Shown here piece after piece: positions 7,027 through 14,650 of a DNA stretch of 26,062 nucleotides; within the stretch, counting starts at the first letter, position 1; the number at the start of each line of letters is the position of its first letter. This DNA comes from Bacteroidota bacterium (GTDB lineage Bacteria; Bacteroidota; Bacteroidia; Flavobacteriales; Flavobacteriaceae): assembly GCA_004356305.1 (NCBI GenBank), contig SMXJ01000071.1:1-26062 (forward strand). Reading direction: 5' to 3'. A program made the translations under genes and the position numbers. The notes below the pieces were generated by a model, which had not been told where the DNA came from, searched no databases, and saw nothing but the letters and a program-made list of their open reading frames with translations.

Positions 7027-7632
7027 TTATTTTGAATATAATTCGACGATAAACTGCTCATTGATGTTTTCAGGAATCTGCAATCGCTGAGGAACAGAAA
7101 CAAAAGTTCCTTCTTTCTTCTCAGCGTTCCATGTGATCCATTCATACACATGATCAGTGTTTTCTAGCGATCTTTCGATAGCTTCCAAAGATTTTGATTT
7201 CTCTCTAACAGCAACTACGTCTCCGGCTTTTAACTGGTAGGACGGAATGTTTACTTTTTCACCATTTACGGTGATATGACGATGAGACACCAATTGTCTT
7301 CCAGCGCTACGGCTTGGAGCAATTCCCATTCGGTATACTACATTATCCAAACGTGACTCGCACAACTGAAGTAATACTTCCCCAGTAATTCCAGTTGACG
7401 CAGTCGCCTTTTTAAACATATTTCTAAACTGACGCTCCAATATTCCGTAAGTGTATTTCGCTTTTTGCTTTTCGGCCAATTGGATAGCGTATTCAGATTT
7501 TTTACCTCTCCTACGGTTATTTCCGTGTTGTCCCGGAGGGTAATTTCTTTTTTCAAAAGATTTGTCTTCTCCAAAAATAGCCTCGCCGAACTTTCGCGCA
7601 ATTTTTGTTTTTGGACCAGTATATCTTGCCAT
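7027..7632 (-). CDS. rpsD: 30S ribosomal protein S4
   Basis: A 201-residue uS4, a primary 16S rRNA-binding protein and, in other bacteria, the translational repressor of the alpha operon. The S4 RNA-binding domain is at about 88-150 (CESRLDNVVYRMGIA, then SRSAGRQLVSHRHITVNG). The N-terminus starts MARYTGPKTKIARKFGE and has no CxxC zinc motif, so it is a zinc-free form. It follows rpsK after an unusually long 83-nt spacer that may carry a regulatory structure. Confidence 0.99.
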   Translation of the reverse strand: MARYTGPKTKIARKFGEAIFGEDKSFEKRNYPPGQHGNNRRRGKKSEYAIQLAEKQKAKYTYGILERQFRNMFKKATASTGITGEVLLQLCESRLDNVVYRMGIAPSRSAGRQLVSHRHITVNGEKVNIPSYQLKAGDVVAVREKSKSLEAIERSLENTDHVYEWITWNAEKKEGTFVSVPQRLQIPENINEQFIVELYSK

Positions 7633-7715
7633 TTTAAAATTTAATTTTGAAGGGAAATCTAAATTAAGGTCATCCTCTAGTTTTCTTTGTCCTTCAGGTT
7701 TATACTAATTAATAA
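7633..7715 (-). other. rpsK-rpsD spacer with weak pairing potential
   Basis: This 83-nt spacer can pair GAAGGA (near 7695) with TCCCTTC (near 7652) with one bulge, and AATTTA (7665 to 7660) with TAAATT (7643 to 7638) just before rpsD. The pairs overlap and the second is all A-T, so the two folds would compete. It may be a leader for S4 control, but the evidence is only pairing potential and length. Confidence 0.25.
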
Positions 7716-8099
7716 TTATACTCTTCTTCTTTTTGGCGGACGACATCCGTTATGTGGCATCGGAGTAACATCGATGATCTCGGTCACTTCAATTCCTGCA
7801 TTATGGATAGAACGGATGGCAGACTCTCTGCCATTTCCTGGTCCCTTAACGTAAACCTTAACTTTGCGCAGGCCTGCTTCCTGAGCCACAGCCGCAGCAT
7901 CCTCAGAAGCCAGCTGAGCAGCATAAGGAGTATTTTTCTTAGATCCTCTAAATCCCATTTTACCGGCTGAAGACCAAGAGATAACATCTCCGTTCTTATT
8001 GGTTAACGAAATGATAATATTGTTAAAGGAAGCGGTGATATGTGCTTCACCGGTTGCTTCAACATTTACCTTGCGTTTTTTTGCACTAGACTTTGCCAT
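7716..8099 (-). CDS. rpsK: 30S ribosomal protein S11
   Basis: A 127-residue uS11 (129 in E. coli) of the 30S platform, contacting the mRNA exit region and the anti-Shine-Dalgarno end of 16S rRNA. Conserved blocks visible: HITASFNNIIISLTNKNGDVISWSSAGKMGFRGSKKNTPYAAQ (about 20-62), VKVYVKGPGNGRESAIR (79-95) and the C-terminal VTPMPHNGCRPPKRRRV. It sits between two atypically long spacers (104 nt before, 83 nt after) but in standard alpha-operon order. Confidence 0.99.
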   Translation of the reverse strand: MAKSSAKKRKVNVEATGEAHITASFNNIIISLTNKNGDVISWSSAGKMGFRGSKKNTPYAAQLASEDAAAVAQEAGLRKVKVYVKGPGNGRESAIRSIHNAGIEVTEIIDVTPMPHNGCRPPKRRRV

Positions 8100-8107
8100 A
8101 TTTTTAA

Positions 8108-8200
8108 ATGTTTAGTTGTTAGTTGCTTGTCGTTAGAATTCTGAAAATGAACTATAATTTTATTCCGTCTAACGTCTAAGTACTAATGACCAACGTCTAT
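8108..8200. repeat. Imperfect inverted repeat of GTTAG/CTAAC units in the rpsM-rpsK spacer
   Basis: On the plus strand the left arm (about 8110-8138) reads as repeats of TTAGTTG, TTAGTTG, TTGTCG and TTAG. The right arm (about 8165-8198) has CTAACGTCTAAG, ACTAATGAC and CAACGTC, roughly its reverse complement. The 26-base centre is unique. The layout resembles the element in the rpoA-rplQ spacer, but with different unit sequence. In the transcript it would form a long bulged stem ending just before rpsK. Confidence 0.45.
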
Positions 8201-8203
8201 TAA

Positions 8204-8578
8204 TTATTTAGTTGCTTTCTTTTTGTTAGCAACAGTTTTACGTTTTCCTTTTCTGGTTCTCGAGTTGTTCTTCGTACGTTGTCCTCTTAATGGAAGACCT
8301 ATCCTATGACGAATTCCTCGATAACAACCAATATCCATTAAGCGTTTTATGCTTAATTGTACTTCGCTACGTAATTCACCCTCGATCTTGAAAGAGCCAA
8401 CTTCCTTACGAATTTTCCCGATCTCATCATCGTTCCATTCGCTCACTTTTTTGTCTTCATCAATTCCGGCTTTCTCCAATATATCCTTTGCACGGCTACT
8501 GCCTATTCCGAAGATATACGTTAACGCGACTACACCCCTTTTTTGCTTTGGGATATCTACACCTGCGATTCTTGCCAT
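8204..8578 (-). CDS. rpsM: 30S ribosomal protein S13
   Basis: A 124-residue uS13 of the 30S head, which forms intersubunit bridges and contacts P-site tRNA through its C-terminal tail. Family blocks: MARIAGVDIPKQKRGVVALTYIFGIG at the start, an H2TH-type helix region to about residue 90, and CYRGIRHRIGLPLRGQRTKNNSRTRKG near 83-111. The tail is Lys-rich. Three bases separate it from rpmJ upstream, and a 104-nt inverted-repeat spacer follows. Confidence 0.99.
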   Translation of the reverse strand: MARIAGVDIPKQKRGVVALTYIFGIGSSRAKDILEKAGIDEDKKVSEWNDDEIGKIRKEVGSFKIEGELRSEVQLSIKRLMDIGCYRGIRHRIGLPLRGQRTKNNSRTRKGKRKTVANKKKATK

Positions 8579-8581
8579 AAC

Positions 8582-8698
8582 TTATCCTTGTCTTTGTTTG
8601 AACCTGGGGTTCTTTTTGTTAATTACATACAATGTGCCTTTCCTGCGAACGATCTTGCAGTCGGCACTTCTTTTTTTAACGGATGCTCTAACTTTCAT
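8582..8698 (-). CDS. rpmJ: 50S ribosomal protein L36, zinc-free form
   Basis: A 38-residue bL36 read directly from the DNA: it begins MKVRASVKKRSADCKIV and ends NPRFKQRQG, the conserved L36 frame, with the same length as E. coli RpmJ. Of the four zinc ligands in the Cys3His form (Cys11, Cys14, Cys27, His33), only Cys14 remains; the others are Ser11, Asn27 and Phe33. It therefore cannot bind zinc in the usual way and should function independently of zinc supply. It lies 37 nt after infA and 3 nt before rpsM, as in the spc/alpha junction of many bacteria. Confidence 0.97.
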   Translation of the reverse strand: MKVRASVKKRSADCKIVRRKGTLYVINKKNPRFKQRQG

Positions 8699-8735
8699 CT
8701 GTTCTTTTTTTTAGATGTGAACGAAATACTCGTCC

Positions 8736-8951
8736 TTAGTATCTATATGTTATACGAGCCTTCGTTAAATCGTAAGGACTCATTTCTAATTTTACTTTAT
8801 CTCCAGGCAACAATTTAATGTAATGCATTCGCATCTTTCCCGAAATGTGTGCCGTAACTATATGAGCATTCTCTAACTCCACACGAAACATAGCATTCGA
8901 TAATGCTTCTACAATGGTTCCATCTTGTTCTATTGCCGGTTGTTTTGCCAT
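8736..8951 (-). CDS. infA: Translation initiation factor IF-1
   Basis: A 71-residue single OB-fold protein, the normal IF-1 length. The sequence starts MAKQPAIEQDGTIVEALSNAMFRVELENAH, then has GKMRMHYIKLLPGDKVKLEMSPYDLTKARITYRY, which aligns end to end with the family. IF-1 occupies the 30S A site and helps IF-2 and IF-3 select initiator tRNA. It follows secY by two bases. adk and map, which sit between secY and infA in many bacteria, are absent. Confidence 0.99.
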   Translation of the reverse strand: MAKQPAIEQDGTIVEALSNAMFRVELENAHIVTAHISGKMRMHYIKLLPGDKVKLEMSPYDLTKARITYRY

Positions 8952-8953
8952 AA

Positions 8954-10297
8954 TTATGCTACTGCTTTTCTGTTTTTTCCACTCTTCATCAAACCATCGT
9001 AATGACGATTTAACAGGTAGGAATTAATTTGTTGCATTGTATCGATAGCCACACCTACCAAAATCAATAGTGAGGTGCCACCGTAAAACAATGCCCATCC
9101 TTGTTGAATACCCATTAGCTTAACAACAAATGCAGGAAAAATTGCAATTAGTGCTAAGAAAACCGATCCCGGTAATGTGATTTGTGACATAACTCTATCC
9201 AGAAATTCCGCGGTGTCTGTTCCCGGTTTAATACCCGGAATAAATCCTCCACTTCGTTTTAGGTCGTCCGCCATTTTATTGGTAGGTACCGTAATCGCAG
9301 TATAGAAATAGGTAAAGATGATGATCAATGTCGCAAATACTATATTGTACCACAATCCAAAGATGTCACTAAAATTGGCCAGCACGGACTGCGCCCAATC
9401 TGCCTCGGATAATCCAGCGACAGCCGAAGGAACAAACATCAAGGCTTGTGCAAAGATGATAGGCATTACTCCGGAGGCATTTAACTTCAGCGGGATAAAT
9501 TGTCTTGCCCCAAATATATTTTTTTCATAACCTCCACTGGCGGTTCTCCGGGCGTATTGAACAGGTATTTTACGCACAGCCAATACCAGCATTATGGATG
9601 CGAGAATGATAACAAACCAGATCAACAATTCGATAAGGATCATGATCAGCCCTCCATTAGACTCTAATACTCTGGAAGCGAATTCCTGAGCGAAAGATTG
9701 AGGTAATGTTGCAATGATACCCACCATAATTAAGATCGAGATACCATTACCTACACCTTTATCGGTGATCTTCTCACCCAGCCACATCGCGAAAATACAT
9801 CCTGTGACCAATATGATGATAGAAGAAACATAGAAGGTTGGTGTTAATCCAAGAATAAATGCGTCTGGGGGAACACCCAAAAACTGCATACCGGCTATAT
9901 AACTTGGTGCTTGTACCAAACAAATACCAATGGTCAACCAGCGAGTAATCTGAGTGATCTTCTTTCTACCGCTTTCTCCTTCCTTTTGTAATTTCTGAAG
10001 GTATGGAACTGCGATCTGCATCAATTGTACCACAATAGAAGCCGAAATATAGGGCATGATCCCCAAGGCAAATACAGAAGCATTGGCAAAAGCCCCTCCT
10101 GTAAAGGCATTTAACAAGCCTCCAATTCCTCCGGCGTCAAAATTACCGGCAAATGCCGAAAGCTTTGAAGCATCGACTCCCGGCAAAACTACTTGTGCAC
10201 CAAAACGGTACACCAATAAAAGACCCAATGTCACCATGATACGGTTACGCAGTTCTTCAATTTTTAAAATATTTTTTATGGTATCAATAAATTTCAT
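8954..10297 (-). CDS. secY: Protein translocase channel subunit SecY
   Basis: A 447-residue integral membrane protein with about ten predicted transmembrane segments. The first begins near RIMVTLGLLLVYRFGAQVVLPGVD (about 19-42), followed by the plug-type Gly-rich segment GGIGGLLNAFTGGAFANASVFALGIMPYISASI (about 56-88). The cytosolic loop YARRTASGGYEKNIFGARQFIPLKLNASGVMPIIFA and later GFIPGIKPGTDTAEFLD are strongly conserved family signatures. It forms the SecYEG channel for secreted and membrane proteins, such as the outer-membrane proteins at the right of this window. It is placed after rplO as in the spc operon. Confidence 0.99.
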   Translation of the reverse strand: MKFIDTIKNILKIEELRNRIMVTLGLLLVYRFGAQVVLPGVDASKLSAFAGNFDAGGIGGLLNAFTGGAFANASVFALGIMPYISASIVVQLMQIAVPYLQKLQKEGESGRKKITQITRWLTIGICLVQAPSYIAGMQFLGVPPDAFILGLTPTFYVSSIIILVTGCIFAMWLGEKITDKGVGNGISILIMVGIIATLPQSFAQEFASRVLESNGGLIMILIELLIWFVIILASIMLVLAVRKIPVQYARRTASGGYEKNIFGARQFIPLKLNASGVMPIIFAQALMFVPSAVAGLSEADWAQSVLANFSDIFGLWYNIVFATLIIIFTYFYTAITVPTNKMADDLKRSGGFIPGIKPGTDTAEFLDRVMSQITLPGSVFLALIAIFPAFVVKLMGIQQGWALFYGGTSLLILVGVAIDTMQQINSYLLNRHYDGLMKSGKNRKAVA

Positions 10298-10310
10298 ACT
10301 ATCAAAAAAA

Positions 10311-10763
10311 TTACAATTCTACAGCTTCACCTCCGGCGGCTTCAATCGCCGCTTTTGCAGTCGCTGTGAATTTATGCGCAGATACTTTTAACTTCGCCTT
10401 TAACTCTCCTCTTCCTAAAATCTTGACCATTTCATTCTTACGGGCCAATCTCAGATCCACTAAAGTGTCGAAGTTTATCGAACCCTTGATTTTCTTATCG
10501 TCTACAAGTGCTTGAAGTGTATCCAGGTTCACTCCCTGGTAATCTTTGCGATTAATGTTAGTGAAACCAAACTTAGGAACACGACGTTGTAACGGCATTT
10601 GTCCACCCTCGAATCCTAATTTCTTAGCATATCCTGAACGTGACTTAGCCCCTTTGTGACCACGTCTGGAAGTACCACCTTTTCCGGAACCCTGTCCACG
10701 ACCTACACGCTTACCTTTGTTTTTTACTGAACCTTCAGCTGGTTTTAAGCTACTTAAATCCAT
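10311..10763 (-). CDS. rplO: 50S ribosomal protein L15
   Basis: A 150-residue uL15 (144 in E. coli). The Gly/Lys/Arg-rich N-terminal extension (GKRVGRGQGSGKGGTSRRGHKGAKSRSG, about 16-43) threads into 23S rRNA, and the globular domain follows from MPLQRRVPKFGF. It is a late assembly protein of the 50S subunit near the peptidyl-transferase region. Start ATG at 10763, 10 nt after the rpmD stop and 13 nt before secY. Confidence 0.99.
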   Translation of the reverse strand: MDLSSLKPAEGSVKNKGKRVGRGQGSGKGGTSRRGHKGAKSRSGYAKKLGFEGGQMPLQRRVPKFGFTNINRKDYQGVNLDTLQALVDDKKIKGSINFDTLVDLRLARKNEMVKILGRGELKAKLKVSAHKFTATAKAAIEAAGGEAVEL

Positions 10764-10773
10764 TGTGAATATC

Positions 10774-10953
10774 TTATTTAGTTTCTACTGAAACTAGGTG
10801 ATTAACTTTTTTTATCATACCAAGAATGTTTGGCGTATTATCATGCTCTACCACTTGACCAATCTTCTTAAGGCCTAGTGCTTCGAGTGTTCTCTTTTGT
10901 CTTTGAGTGCGGTTGATGGCACTCTTTATCTTTTTTACTTTAATTTTTGCCAT
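10774..10953 (-). CDS. rpmD: 50S ribosomal protein L30
   Basis: A 59-residue uL30, the same length as E. coli L30. The frame was read directly from the DNA: it starts MAKIKVKKIKSAINRTQRQ, continues through TLEALGLKKIGQVVEHDNTPNILGMIKKVNHLV and ends ETK before TAA at 10774. Both the position between rpsE and rplO and the conserved TPNILGMIKKVNHLV block fix the identity. It lies 14 nt after rpsE and 10 nt before rplO. Confidence 0.98.
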   Translation of the reverse strand: MAKIKVKKIKSAINRTQRQKRTLEALGLKKIGQVVEHDNTPNILGMIKKVNHLVSVETK

Positions 10954-10967
10954 CTTCTTATTGCATT

Positions 10968-11492
10968 TTATCCTTTAAACAATTTCTCAAGTGAAATGCC
11001 CCTTTGCTTAGCCACAGTTTGCGCACTACGCAATTGTAATAGCGCATCGAACGTTGCCTTTACTACATTATGCGGGTTTGATGAGCCTTGAGATTTTGAC
11101 AATACATCGTGAATTCCAACCGCTTCCAATACCGCACGAACAGCACCACCGGCAATTACTCCGGTACCGGGTGCAGCCGGTAACAGAGTTACTCTGGCCC
11201 CACCATATTTTCCTTTTTGTTCGTGGGGAAGTGTAACCTTGTTTAATGGAATACGAACCAGGTTTTTCTTGGCATCTTCAATTCCCTTGGCAATAGCACT
11301 GGCTACATCCTTAGATTTTCCAAGACCTTGTCCTACTACACCATCTTCATCACCGACAACAACAATAGCTGAAAATCCGAAAGCTCTTCCCCCTTTGGTC
11401 ACTTTGGTCACACGCTGTACCCCTACCAAACGGTCCTTTAATTCCAGACCACTGGGTTTTACAGTTTCTACGTTTTTATAATCTTGATACAT
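10968..11492 (-). CDS. rpsE: 30S ribosomal protein S5
   Basis: A 174-residue uS5 (167 in E. coli). The N-terminal double-stranded-RNA-binding domain has LKDRLVGVQRVTKVTKGGRAFGFSAIVVVGDEDGVVGQGLGKSKDV (about 18-63). The second domain contains LLPAAPGTGVIAGGAVRAVLEAVGIHDVLSKSQGSSNPHNVVKATFDAL. S5 supports translational accuracy and helicase activity at the mRNA entry site. It is 4 nt after rplR and 14 nt before rpmD. Confidence 0.99.
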   Translation of the reverse strand: MYQDYKNVETVKPSGLELKDRLVGVQRVTKVTKGGRAFGFSAIVVVGDEDGVVGQGLGKSKDVASAIAKGIEDAKKNLVRIPLNKVTLPHEQKGKYGGARVTLLPAAPGTGVIAGGAVRAVLEAVGIHDVLSKSQGSSNPHNVVKATFDALLQLRSAQTVAKQRGISLEKLFKG

Positions 11493-11496
11493 ATAC

Positions 11497-11853
11497 TTAG
11501 AATTTTAAACCGCCCTCGCGAGCACCTTCAGCTAATGATTTAACTCTTCCGTGATAAAGGTAACCGCCTCTGTCAAAAGTGATACTCTCAACTCCGGCTT
11601 TGGTTGCTTTTTCAGCAATTGCCTTACCAACTAATTTCGCTGCCTCCGTCTTATTTACTTTTGAAGCATCAATATCTTTATCTCTTGAAGATGCGGCGGT
11701 AATGGTCTTCCCGTTCACATCGTCAATTAGTTGCGCATAAATTTCTTTATTACTTCTGAAAACTGCCAAACGCGGACGATCTACTGTTCCCGAAACCAAT
11801 TTTCTAATTCTGAAACGAATGCGTTCTCTTCTCTCGTTTTTAGATAATGCCAT
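11497..11853 (-). CDS. rplR: 50S ribosomal protein L18
   Basis: A 118-residue uL18 (117 in E. coli), the 5S rRNA-binding protein of the central protuberance. It shows RIRFRIRKLVSGTVDRPRLAVFRSNKEIYAQLIDDVNGKTI (about 10-50) and the C-terminal FDRGGYLYHGRVKSLAEGAREGGLKF, both typical. Starts 11 nt after rplF and ends 4 nt before rpsE, so coupled translation is likely. Confidence 0.99.
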   Translation of the reverse strand: MALSKNERRERIRFRIRKLVSGTVDRPRLAVFRSNKEIYAQLIDDVNGKTITAASSRDKDIDASKVNKTEAAKLVGKAIAEKATKAGVESITFDRGGYLYHGRVKSLAEGAREGGLKF

Positions 11854-11864
11854 AACTTAATTTC

Positions 11865-12407
11865 TTATGCAGATTTACCTGCTTTTCTTCTTATACGTTC
11901 TCCTACAAACTTGATGCCTTTTCCTTTGTAAGGTTCCGGCTTACGGAAGGCGCGGATCTTAGCCGCTACCTGTCCAATCAATTGTTTGTCGATAGAAGTT
12001 AATTTAATAATAGGATTCTTTCCTTTTTCACTAATAGTCTCCACCGTTACTTCCGGTGCGATGTTTAACACAATATTATGTGAAAAACCAACTGCCAAAT
12101 CCAATTTTTGACCTTGGTTCCTGGCCCGGTACCCAACCCCAACCAACTCTAGTTCTTTGGTCCATCCTTTGGTTACACCTTCAACCATATTGTTGATCAA
12201 TGCACGATATAAACCGTGTTTTGCTCTATGATCTTTTGCATCTGAAGGACGCTCAACACTCAGGTTTCCTTCTTCCACATTTACGCTAACGTCAGTTATT
12301 TTCTGCGTTAACTCGCCTAATTTTCCTTTTACGGTAACTACGTTGTCTTTTACTTCAACGGTCACTCCTTCAGGAATTTTTATCGGGCTATTTCCTATTC
12401 TTGACAT
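11865..12407 (-). CDS. rplF: 50S ribosomal protein L6
   Basis: A 180-residue uL6 (177 in E. coli) made of two tandem repeats of the same fold. The start MSRIGNSPIKIPEGVTVEVKDNVVTVKGKLG and the C-terminal block FRKPEPYKGKGIKFVGERIRRKAGKSA are diagnostic. It binds near the sarcin-ricin loop and the factor-binding site. It follows rpsH by 17 nt. Confidence 0.99.
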   Translation of the reverse strand: MSRIGNSPIKIPEGVTVEVKDNVVTVKGKLGELTQKITDVSVNVEEGNLSVERPSDAKDHRAKHGLYRALINNMVEGVTKGWTKELELVGVGYRARNQGQKLDLAVGFSHNIVLNIAPEVTVETISEKGKNPIIKLTSIDKQLIGQVAAKIRAFRKPEPYKGKGIKFVGERIRRKAGKSA

Positions 12408-12424
12408 TTCTGGTCTTTATTAAA

Positions 12425-12826
12425 TTAGTATACGTAACAAAGTACTTCTCCACCAATATTTTGTGCCTTTGCTTGTTTTCCTGTCATCACTCCTGCCGAA
12501 GTTGAAACAATTGCAATGCCCAAACCGTTCAATATACGTGGCATATCTGAAGACCCTGAATATTTACGTAAACCTGGTTTACTAATTCTTTGAATTCTTT
12601 TAATTACAGGATCTTTAGTAAGCTTGTCGTATTTTAAAGCGATCTTAATAGTACCTTGAATTCCTTTTTCGTCCTCGAACTTGTAGCTTAGAATATATCC
12701 TTGATCAAACAAGATCTTTGTAATTTCCTTTTTTAAGTTTGAAGCAGGCACCTCAACAACACGGTGTCCGGCCTTAACTGCATTTCTAACTCTGGTTAGA
12801 AAATCTGCGATTGGATCTGTAGTCAT
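12425..12826 (-). CDS. rpsH: 30S ribosomal protein S8
   Basis: A 133-residue uS8 (130 in E. coli), a primary binder of the central domain of 16S rRNA. It starts MTTDPIADFLTRVRNAVKAGH, and the C-terminal RNA-binding segment LNGLGIAIVSTSAGVMTGKQAKAQNIGGEVLCYVY carries the family STSAGVMT motif. In E. coli S8 represses the spc operon by binding near rplE. No S8-like site is evident here, since the rplX-rplE junction is only 2 nt. Confidence 0.99.
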   Translation of the reverse strand: MTTDPIADFLTRVRNAVKAGHRVVEVPASNLKKEITKILFDQGYILSYKFEDEKGIQGTIKIALKYDKLTKDPVIKRIQRISKPGLRKYSGSSDMPRILNGLGIAIVSTSAGVMTGKQAKAQNIGGEVLCYVY

Positions 12827-12846
12827 CTTTCTTCCTTTAATTTAAA

Positions 12847-13116
12847 TTACCAACTAGCTTTTCTAACACCCGGGATCAAACCTTTGTTAGCCATTTCGCG
12901 GAACATAATACGCGAAATACCAAATTGTCTCATATACCCTTTGGGTCTACCCGTTAGTTTGCAACGATTGTGCATACGAACGGGAGAGGCATTTCTCGGT
13001 AATTTTTGCAATGCTTCATAGTCACCGGCTTCTTTCAAAGCTTTACGTCTTTCAGCATACTTTGCTACCATTTTTGCTCTTTTAACCTCTCGGGCTTTCA
13101 TTGATTCTTTAGCCAT
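12847..13116 (-). CDS. rpsN: 30S ribosomal protein S14, zinc-free form
   Basis: An 89-residue uS14. The C-terminal RNA-binding half, NRCKLTGRPKGYMRQFGISRIMFREMANKGLIPGVRKASW (about 50-89), is standard. The zinc-type S14 is about 61 residues with two CxxC pairs; this one has a single Cys and a longer N-terminal helical region, so it belongs to the C-minus class like E. coli S14 (101 residues). It assembles late in the 30S head. It is 3 nt after rplE. Confidence 0.99.
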   Translation of the reverse strand: MAKESMKAREVKRAKMVAKYAERRKALKEAGDYEALQKLPRNASPVRMHNRCKLTGRPKGYMRQFGISRIMFREMANKGLIPGVRKASW

Positions 13117-13119
13117 CTC

Positions 13120-13671
13120 TTAGTTATTTTTAAAAGGCATTCCTAATTCGGTTAGTAATGATTTAGCTTCCTTATCTGTAGCAGCAGAAGTTACAAGGGT
13201 GATGTTCAATCCATCGATCGATTTTATCTTATCGATATCGATTTCAGGAAAGATAATCTGCTCTGTAATACCCAATGAGTAGTTCCCTCTACCGTCAAAA
13301 CCGGACGTTTTAATTCCGCCAAAATCACGTACCCGTGGTAACGCAGATGTGATCAGTCTATCTAAAAACTCATACATACGCTCTCCACGTAACGTAACCC
13401 TGGTACCAATAGGCATTCCTTTCCGAAGCTTAAAATTTGCAACGTCTTTCTTGGAGATCGTCGCTACAGCTCTCTGCCCGGTGATGTTTGTCAATTCGTC
13501 AACAGCATACTCAATAAGTTTTTTGTCGGCTACTGCATTTCCAACCCCGCGAGACAATACGATGGTCTCTAGTTTTGGCACTTGCATTACATTTTTGTAA
13601 CCAAATTCTTTTTTAAGAGCCTTAATTACTCTGCTCTTGAATTCATCCTTAAGTCTAGGTGTATATCCCAT
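13120..13671 (-). CDS. rplE: 50S ribosomal protein L5
   Basis: A 183-residue uL5 (179 in E. coli). It binds 5S rRNA and contacts P-site tRNA and the S13 bridge. Characteristic blocks: FGYKNVMQVPKLETIVLSRGVGNAVADKK (about 23-51), GQRAVATISKKDVANFKLRKGMPIGTRVTLRGERMYEFLDRL (about 69-110), FDGRGNYSLGITEQIIFPEIDIDKI, and GLNITLVTSAATDKEAKSLL. Only 2 nt separate it from rplX and 3 nt from rpsN. Confidence 0.99.
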   Translation of the reverse strand: MGYTPRLKDEFKSRVIKALKKEFGYKNVMQVPKLETIVLSRGVGNAVADKKLIEYAVDELTNITGQRAVATISKKDVANFKLRKGMPIGTRVTLRGERMYEFLDRLITSALPRVRDFGGIKTSGFDGRGNYSLGITEQIIFPEIDIDKIKSIDGLNITLVTSAATDKEAKSLLTELGMPFKNN

Positions 13672-13673
13672 AA

Positions 13674-13988
13674 CTATAATACTTGATTCGATTTTTTAGC
13701 AAATCTTACTTTTTTACCATCTTCCATTCTATATCCTACTCTGGTGGCTTCACCGGATTTAGGATCCAGCAATGAAAGATTTGAAATATGAATAGGAGCT
13801 TCTTTCTCGGTAATTCCACCTTGAGGATTGGCCGCACTTGGCTTCTCGTGTTTCTTTACCATGTTTACTCCTTCTACTATTGCTTTGTTTTTATCAAGTA
13901 ACATACGCAACACATTGCCTTCGATTCCTTTGTGGTCTCCAGCGATCACTATTACTTTATCACCTGATTTTATTTTAAGCTTTCCCAT
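13674..13988 (-). CDS. rplX: 50S ribosomal protein L24
   Basis: A 104-residue uL24, the same length as E. coli L24. The KOW motif lies near the N-terminus in KIKSGDKVIVIAGDHKGIEGNVLRML (about 4-29), followed by VEGVNMVKKHEKPSAANPQGGITEKEAPIHISNLSLLDP. It is an assembly initiator of the 50S subunit near the exit tunnel. Starts 13 nt after rplN. Confidence 0.99.
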   Translation of the reverse strand: MGKLKIKSGDKVIVIAGDHKGIEGNVLRMLLDKNKAIVEGVNMVKKHEKPSAANPQGGITEKEAPIHISNLSLLDPKSGEATRVGYRMEDGKKVRFAKKSNQVL

Positions 13989-14001
13989 CTTGATATTCGT
14001 A

Positions 14002-14370
14002 TTAAAGCACCTCCGGTGCTAATGATACTATTTTCATAAATTGCTTGTCACGAAGTTCTCTCGCCACAGGTCCAAATACACGTGTCCCCACCATTTCTCC
14101 TTGTGGTCCTAAAAGGACGCAGGCATTGTCGTCGAAACGAATATAAGAGCCGTCCGGTCTTCTAACTTCTTTCACAGTACGCACTACAACTGCTGTAGAT
14201 ACAGTACCTTTTTTAATAATACTGTTAGGCGTAGCTTCTTTTACGGTAACCACAATTTTGTCACCGATAGAAGCATACCGTTTTTTTGTACCTCCCAACA
14301 CACGGATCGTAAGTACTTCCTTGGCCCCGGTGTTGTCTGCTACTTTCAGTCTTGATTCTTGTTGTACCAT
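14002..14370 (-). CDS. rplN: 50S ribosomal protein L14
   Basis: A 122-residue uL14 (123 in E. coli), a beta-barrel protein at the subunit interface. It starts MVQQESRLKVADNTGAKEVLTIRVLGG and has RRPDGSYIRFDDNACVLLGPQGEMVGTRVFGPVARELRDKQFMKIVSLAPEVL, the L14 signature. It follows rpsQ by 2 nt. Confidence 0.99.
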   Translation of the reverse strand: MVQQESRLKVADNTGAKEVLTIRVLGGTKKRYASIGDKIVVTVKEATPNSIIKKGTVSTAVVVRTVKEVRRPDGSYIRFDDNACVLLGPQGEMVGTRVFGPVARELRDKQFMKIVSLAPEVL

Positions 14371-14372
14371 GA

Positions 14373-14633
14373 TTACTTCGCTCTTTCAATTATTTCTACT
14401 AATCTCCAACACTTGGTTTTACTCATAGGCCTTGTCTCCATGATCTTAACGGTATCACCTTCATTGCAGTCATTTTGTTCGTCGTGTGCCACGTATTTTT
14501 TCGTCTTTAAAACGAACTTTCCGTACATAGGGTGCTTCACTTTCTTCACTTCAGCAACTACAATGGATTTCTCCATTTTGTTACTGGTAACTACACCTAT
14601 ACGTTCTTTTCTTAAATTTCTTTTATCTTCCAT
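14373..14633 (-). CDS. rpsQ: 30S ribosomal protein S17
   Basis: An 86-residue uS17 (84 in E. coli), an OB-fold protein that binds 16S rRNA early. It contains RKERIGVVTSNKMEKSIVVAEVKKVKHPMYGKFVLKTKKYVAHDEQNDCNEGDTVKIMETRPMSKTKCWRLVEIIE, an end-to-end family match. It lies between rpmC (17 nt) and rplN (2 nt). Confidence 0.99.
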   Translation of the reverse strand: MEDKRNLRKERIGVVTSNKMEKSIVVAEVKKVKHPMYGKFVLKTKKYVAHDEQNDCNEGDTVKIMETRPMSKTKCWRLVEIIERAK

Positions 14634-14650
14634 CTTTCAGCTTTACGCAG

